A stretch of DNA of 64,000 bases from Branchiostoma floridae (taxonomy: Eukaryota; Chordata; Leptocardii; Amphioxiformes; Branchiostomatidae): the NCBI RefSeq assembly GCF_000003815.2, contig NC_049989.1, forward strand, positions 6,637,717-6,701,716. The letters are read 5' to 3'. The notes beneath the pieces were generated by a model. That model made no database searches. It saw nothing but the letters and a program-made list of their open reading frames with translations, and was not told the origin of the DNA. A program made the position numbers and the translations under genes. This document shows positions 58,601-64,000 of the stretch, one piece after another. The stretch's first letter is position 1. Each line of letters opens with the position of its first letter.

Positions 58601-59047
58601 GAAGTGTTCGGTGATGAGTTCGGAGGCCATTGACGGGTTCAACATCCGCGTGAGGTAACAAGATCCAGTCTCTGACTGTAACGTTACGTGGTAGGAAGGA
58701 TCTATCCGTTCTGATATCTGTGTTGTGTGAATTTGAACTTGATCATTGTTAAAAAAAATTGATCACTTGGAAAAGCTAACTCAGCTTATATGAACGTCAA
58801 ACATTTTGATCAAAGTGAAGCAAATTTAGTCCTAGTACAACGCCCCCCTCCCCCTTGGCTCGCCCCGCTTCCATGGCCTACCCGTGATCACCACCGTTTT
58901 GCCGTCCAGTCGAGCGGTACTGCGGCACCACCTGCCCCTCAGCACCAGCAGGTAGTACACGTAGTGCAGGGCGCACAGTCCTGCTGCGGCCACGGACGGA
59001 ATCACGAACCACTTGCTCCAAACTCTGCCCAGCAAGTCGTCTGCCAT
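55643..59047 (-). CDS. Retinol dehydrogenase-like short-chain dehydrogenase (RDH11-14 group), six exons
   Basis: Exons: 58882-59047, 58139-58381, 57231-57518, 56803-56911, 56266-56349, 55643-55748. All phases match, giving 331 aa. The N-terminus has a hydrophobic membrane anchor ([20 protein letters not shown]). The Rossmann cofactor motif T55-GANAGIG-62 spans the exon 1/2 junction. NNAG (134-137), [11 protein letters not shown] (N157), VVSS (catalytic Ser184/185) and the YWPSK active site (Y211, K215) are intact. [11 protein letters not shown] follows, as in the family. The reaction is expected to be NADP(H)-dependent interconversion of retinoids or other lipid aldehydes and alcohols at a membrane. 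Length and anchor resemble RDH13, but RDH11, 12 and 14 cannot be excluded. An upstream in-frame ATG at 59101 could extend the N-terminus by 18 residues. Confidence 0.92.
55983..56212. mobile_element. Hairpin MITE, family C, copy 4 (best preserved), in SDR intron 5
   Basis: TAACGCTAGTTCACCTTTAT and its perfect complement form the ends, and the match extends outward to ACATG/CATGT. Inner arms GGTAACCTATATCCGT and ACGGATATAGGTTACC also pair. It lies 54 bp from the exon 5 donor. Confidence 0.78.
57600..58891. repeat. Segmental duplication, copy 1 (SDR exon 2 and flanks)
   Basis: Nearly identical to about 60655-61891. It runs from SDR intron 2 through exon 2 to the last ten bases of exon 1. It has about 46 bp near 58027-58072 that are absent from copy 2, and scattered substitutions. 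Confidence 0.92.
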
Positions 59048-59104
59048 GTTATTGTAACCTTTGACCTCAATGTCCTGATTACTCACATAGTCCAAGGGCA
59101 TTGA

Positions 59105-60650
59105 TATTTTTGCGGCGTATAAAAAGCGCCACGTAACGGCTCAAAATATCATTACAGTGCAAGCGACCATACTGCTGCAAACATTATACAGATCGCCAGA
59201 GGTCGTCACTGCCACGTGTGGTTGTCGAAGGACGCAACGATTATGATAACGTTAACGTTGTTAACATTAGCCTTCTATTGTGAATAAATAAACACCCACC
59301 TAACCCCACACGATGCTAAAACCTCCCTTCTATCATTCTCTTAAAAAGATTACTACATACTCCCTTTATTGTTCTTCTCGAGGATATAACGTTGAAACTT
59401 TGAAACTTTGAAACTTTATTAGAATAACCATTAGCGGTGGACCCTAGGGTCGTTTGATCAAGAATATGTGATATTTGCAGTGTTAGTGTTGCAACCGACT
59501 TGTACTAACTGCAGTAATATTTTGGAACGTTGTGTGGAGCTTTCAATGCACCGTGTAACGCAAGCTTAAGGAAGCGCCTGCAATAATATCTTTCGCCGTT
59601 GTGGGGCACTTTTGAACTGCATAGAATTGAGAGATGTCTCTATGGCAATGTCATATAGGAAACGACGTTTCAAATACCAGCTGGCTCCTCTTTCTTTGAA
59701 GCATCCAGTCAGACTTGTAGGAAGCAATTGGCCCAAAGGTGTGATGGTGGAGATTTGAGATTGCCAAACTGTATGTCAGTGTGATACCCCAAAGCAAGAG
59801 TGTCAACATAACTTCAATTTTCTTTTGCAGAACTTACAAGAACTTGTATAGCCACTTCCATGATTATTCATAATGTAAATCTATCAATAGAAACATGACA
59901 AATGCTTTTGGTTCTATTATGAAGCTTTTTTTAATTGACTGAATGTGCCTTTTTGCAATGTCTTGACTTTGTGCATACGCATTGGTCCAACATTTACAGA
60001 TGTAATCCTTGGGTTCCTCCTCACTGCCAACTATTCACAGTGGCGTAAAATATACAAAAATAACCCAGCACTTTTGCATCAGGTTTCATCAGTAAATACT
60101 AGCCACTAGTAACCTGTATAGTAGCAACATTCACGCAGTTAATACCTCCGTGGGGTATACTAACAACATTATGTTCGCAGCAATGTACAATTTGACACAT
60201 TCAAATTACTATAATAATTCCACAATATTCTATATCAGCCTTATATGTAACGATGCGTCCTAACATGATACTATTTCAGCTGGTACGGTACACATGTACA
60301 ACACACAGACAATAAACCTGCAAGCAATTTCAACAATGAACACAATAATCTCATAATATATACAGCACAAGGCAGCCTGAAAAACATGTATTTCTTGTTG
60401 TAGCCTTGTGAAGAGTTAACATTACATGTACACAGTGCAAGGGCAAATACTCTACATTGAACTAGTACTAGCTTGTATAGTAACAGTGGAGAAGCTACGG
60501 GGATCTCATTGCATCCAGGATTATTATTCTGCACAGAAGCAGTTTATACAGTGACATAATGATTTGATACACACAGCTCTCAGATAGTTCCCATGGGAAT
60601 TTTCCTGAGTTTTGTAATTTTTCTATACAAGGAAAAAGGGGTGTTTTCCT
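59105..60650. other. Region between SDR exon 1 and its partial duplicate, no gene recognised
   Basis: It holds the presumed SDR promoter. A short triple repeat of TTTGAAAC lies near 59393-59417. Otherwise it is AT-rich sequence without recognisable exons. Confidence 0.5.
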
Positions 60651-60654
60651 TCTT

Positions 60655-61891
60655 TAACAGACAGAAAAGATTCTATATTGGCAAACAAGTACTGAACAAC
60701 ACAAGATGAAAGAATACAATTTGTAGAGAAAAGTTCTAAAATCTATTCACTTGCTGATAATGATATTTCATCTCAGTAGGTATCTCTGTATGTCTCACTG
60801 TATTTAATTAATATTGTTATAGTTATACCATATCCTGTGTGCTGATTTATTGTGTCATCTTTTGAAAAGGACGTAAAAGAGGGGTCCGGTGATGGAGGAG
60901 GTGCCTCAACCACGTAACTCAGCCTCATTACCCAAATATTGGGTACCTACTGGCTGCAAATACACCTGATATTATCATCATTATAGTCACTCCTCCTTAC
61001 AATGCGCATCAGATTCTCCAGACGGATCATTACTTCACTGTATATGTGTATTTCCACAACAAAGTTTCCAATGTACCAGATAGTGTCAACACAGTGTGAG
61101 TAAGGGTAAGGTCTGTGTTGTTTGATATAAATGCTAAACAGTTTAACCACCTGCATTGTTGATCAGGATATCGAGTCTCCCTTCTTCCCGTTTCATCTCC
61201 TCCGCAAACTGCCGTACGGACTCGAGGCTGGCCAAGTCCAGTTTCCTGAACACGACGTTCTGGTTGTCTGTCTGCCGGATGATGTCCTGCCTGGCTTCCT
61301 CTGCTCGCTCTCGGCTCCGGCAGGCCAGGATGATCCGGCCGCCTCTACGGGCGAGATCCAGTGCCGTCTCCCTGCCAATACCTGCATTGGCACCTATATG
61401 CATATGTGAGTAGTTGAAGGATATCAGTATATAAGGTCATTACTAGCTTTCACCGACCCCGTCCCTTCCCCCCCCCCCTTTCCCTCTGTCCTATTATGCA
61501 CGAGTCGTAAAGACCTTCTCTTCTCTTCCTTTGGAAGTGACCGCTATCAACCAGCTGATAATTCTGTCATTTTTTAATGAAAAGGGTGACGTCACCAGCC
61601 CAAGTTGAAGTGTTCGGTGATAAGTTCGGAGGCCATTGACGGGTTCAACAGCCGCGTGAGGTAACAAGTTCTAGCCTCTGACTGTACGTGGTAGGAAGGA
61701 TCTATCCGTTCTGATATCTGTGTTGTGTGAATTTGAACTTGATCATTGTTAAAAAAAATTGATCACTTGGAAAAGCTAACTCAGCTTATATGAACGTCAA
61801 ACATTTTGATCAAAGTGAAGCAAATTTAGTCCTAGTACAACGCCCCCCTCCCCCTTGGCTCGCCCCGCTTCCATGGCCTACCCGTGATCAC
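60655..61891. repeat. Segmental duplication, copy 2
   Basis: Homologous to about 57600-58891 in the same orientation. Homology stops at 61891, corresponding to ten bases inside the 3' end of SDR exon 1. Beyond that the sequence is unrelated. Confidence 0.92.
61151..61393 (-). pseudogene. Duplicated SDR exon 2 (orphan exon)
   Basis: Copy of exon 2 ([17 protein letters not shown]...DILINNAG) with intact frame and both splice sites; the only clear amino-acid change is LASLQS to LASLES. It lies upstream of exon 1 in transcript order. Its own exon 1 copy is cut to ten bases and exons 3-6 are not duplicated here, so it cannot make an SDR alone. A misassembled second haplotype is an alternative. 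Confidence 0.85.
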
Positions 61892-62517
61892 TGTTAGACG
61901 CCCGTTTGAGGCACTTGACATGGTCACGTATAAAAAAGATTAAAAAATTGCGGTGGGCTAAATCAGGCTGTCAAAGGTGTCCTCGTAATCCCCACGAGTT
62001 GTTCTATCTGCCTTGTGAATCTCAAGCGATGGACTTTTACGAGAAAGTATATATTTGATGTCAAAGTTGACCGATTTTCGACGGCTTTTTCCTATGGTTT
62101 CGCCATTGTTTTCAAGCCGAAATACGCACCGTATGGGGGTTTCGGGGTGTCCGCTTAGTGGGCGAGGTTCAACTGTTTCCGGGTCACGCTATACCGTTGC
62201 GGCAGACACTCTGGACCTCACTCGGTAGTGTACACAAGTACTTTTGATGGTGCTGTCAGCGTTTTATCATGTTACGAAGTAATATTGAAATGTCTTTGAA
62301 GTATAAGACAGCACTATGATCTGTAAGGTGTTATTCCAATAGGTTGCGTCGTGGGTAAAGTGAACTGTAGGTAACGTTAACCGACGAAGGTTTTTTGCAT
62401 CTGACTGATAACTGTTGAAGATATTAGATACATTGCTCGCGCCTGACTGAGGGATTAACTAAGATTAGAACAGTATATAGCTAATTAATAGCGAAAAACG
62501 TGTTCAGAAGAGAAACT

Positions 62518-64000
62518 GTGCCAATTTGAATGACACAAAAAATAGCGCCGTAAGAATTGTAACGTTATATAGCTAACTTGTAGCGGAAAACGTGTTCAGA
62601 AGACAAACTGTGTCAATTTGAATGACACATCTAAAGGACCGTGTGCGCTGCATTAAGCGTATATAGGTAACTAATAGCGAAAAACGTGTTCAGAAGAGAA
62701 ACTGTGTCAATTTGAATGACAGACTTACAGAACAGTAAGAACTATAACGTTATGTAGCTACATGTAATAGCGCAAAACGTGTTCAGAAGACAAACTGTGT
62801 CAATTTGAATGACACACTTGCAGATAGCGCACTAAGAAATGTACATAGCTAACTCATAGCGAAGTGTAACGTGTTCAGAAGACAAACTGTGTCAATTTGA
62901 ATGGCACACTTGCAGATAGCGCAATAAGAACTGTATATAGCAAACTAATAGCGGAAAAAGTGTTCAGGAGACAAACTGTGTCAATTTGAATGACACACTT
63001 GCAGATAGCGCAATAAGAAATGTACATAGCAAACTAATAGCGGAAAAAGTGTTCAGAAAACATACTTTGTCAATTTGAATGACACACTTACAGGTAGCGC
63101 AATAAGAAATGTATATAGCAAACTCATAGCGAAGTGTTACGTGTTCAGAAGACAAACTGTGTCAATTTGAATGACACACTTGCAGATAGCGCAATAAGAA
63201 CTGTATATAGCAAACTAATAGCGGAAAAAGCGTTCAGGAGACAAACTGTGTCAATTTGAATTGCACACTTACAGGTAGCGCAATAAGAACTGTATATAGC
63301 AAACTAATAGCGGAAAAAGCGTTCAGGAGACAAACTGTGTCAATTGAATGACACATTTATTGAACAGCGATGTATGTAAGAACTGTATATATCAAACTTA
63401 AAGCAAAAAACGTGTTCAGAAGACTACCTGTGTCAATATGACACATTATAGAACAAAGCTGTAAGAACTGTATATAGCAAACTAATAGCGAAAAACGTGT
63501 TCAGGGGATAAACTGTGTCAATTTGAATGGTACACTTGCAGAATAGCGCCGTAAGAACTGTATATACATGTAGCTAGCTTAAAGCAGAAAGCGTGCTCAA
63601 GAGACAAACTGTGTCAATTTTAATGACACACTTACAGAATCACTCACACTCACTCACAACCCGCTTGCTCCTAAGAGCGTGGCGCCTCGACAGAATAGCG
63701 CCAAAAAATTGTATATAGCTAACTTAAAGCATAAAGTGAGTTCAGAAGACTACCTGTGTCGATTTGAATGACACACCTATAGAATAAGCACTGTTACAAC
63801 ATGTATATATATTTAATAACAGCGCAACGTGTTCAAGAGACAAACTGTGTCAGTTTGAATGACACATTATAGAACAGTGCTGTAAGAACTTTATACAGCA
63901 AACTAATAGCGAAAAACGTGTTCAGGAGACAAGCTGTGTCAATTTGAATGACACACTTACAGAATAGCGCCGTTAAAACAGTATATAACTAACTTAAAGC
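62518..64000. repeat. Satellite array, about 90-bp monomer, at least 16 copies, runs off the window end
   Basis: Monomers share CGTGTTCAGAAGACAAAC, then TGTGTCAATTTGAATGACAC, then AGATAGCGCAATAAGAACTG and TATATAGCAAACTAATAGCG. The TGTGTCA word starts at 62518, 62609, 62703, 62796, 62888, 62977, 63066, 63158, 63247, 63336, 63429, 63514, 63610, 63755, 63846 and 63935. Most periods are 85-96 bp. One 145-bp step contains an insertion near 63650. Each monomer holds an inverted repeat TGTGTCA-N7-TGACACA. Confidence 0.93.

Noticed and set aside
61151-61393. Complete second SDR gene
   Set aside because: Only exon 2 is duplicated. The sequence beyond 61891 has no exon 1, and no copies of exons 3-6 lie between 59.1 and 61.1 kb.
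62518-64000. CRISPR-like appearance: conserved short dyad at regular spacing
   Set aside because: The intervals between dyads are homologous to one another, not unique spacers, and the genome is plainly animal. It is a satellite.

Overview
This is a gene-dense, intron-rich animal genomic segment with GT-AG introns. The gene families (AIFM3, ribosomal protein S6 kinase, linker histone, a chimeric polycystin-1-like receptor channel, a retinol-dehydrogenase-like SDR), the compact introns and the many hairpin MITEs suggest an invertebrate deuterostome. Amphioxus (Branchiostoma) is my best guess. That is inference: no species-diagnostic sequence was checked.

Layout. (1) 2276-13670, plus strand: AIFM3-type Rieske/FAD oxidoreductase, 18 exons. 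It has a nine-copy minisatellite across one 5' splice site and a 5'-truncated LINE in intron 15. (2) 13.7-18.8 kb: intergenic, holding a TIR element of about 1.24 kb and a hairpin MITE broken by a 100-N gap. (3) 18807-28609, plus strand: p70 S6 kinase, 13 exons, with TOS motif, T-loop and hydrophobic motif intact. (4) 31685-32997, minus strand: intron-containing linker histone H1-like gene. (5) 34671-51302, minus strand: a 33-exon polycystin-1-like gene. The exons join in frame from a signal peptide to the C-terminal tail (2053 codons). The predicted protein has a fibrinogen-related domain split by an ILEI/FAM3-like insert, then a Cys-rich module, EGF, C-type lectin, a GAIN-like region with GPS, PLAT and a polycystin channel. 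(6) 55643-59047, minus strand: six-exon SDR of the RDH11-14 group. A partial tandem copy carrying exon 2 lies at about 60.65-61.89 kb. (7) 62518 to the window end: a satellite array of about 90-bp monomers.

The genes do not form a pathway; they are ordinary neighbours. The most novel item is the polycystin-1-like gene. Its ILEI-like cassette (exons 3-6) is a symmetric phase 1-1 block, and skipping it would join the two halves of a canonical fibrinogen domain in frame. Two minisatellites in different genes each replicate a splice junction. At least three hairpin MITE families are present, and two of them show 9-bp target-site duplications.

All exon boundaries were assigned by hand from splice consensus, reading phase and family resemblance. 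No alignment or database search was run.
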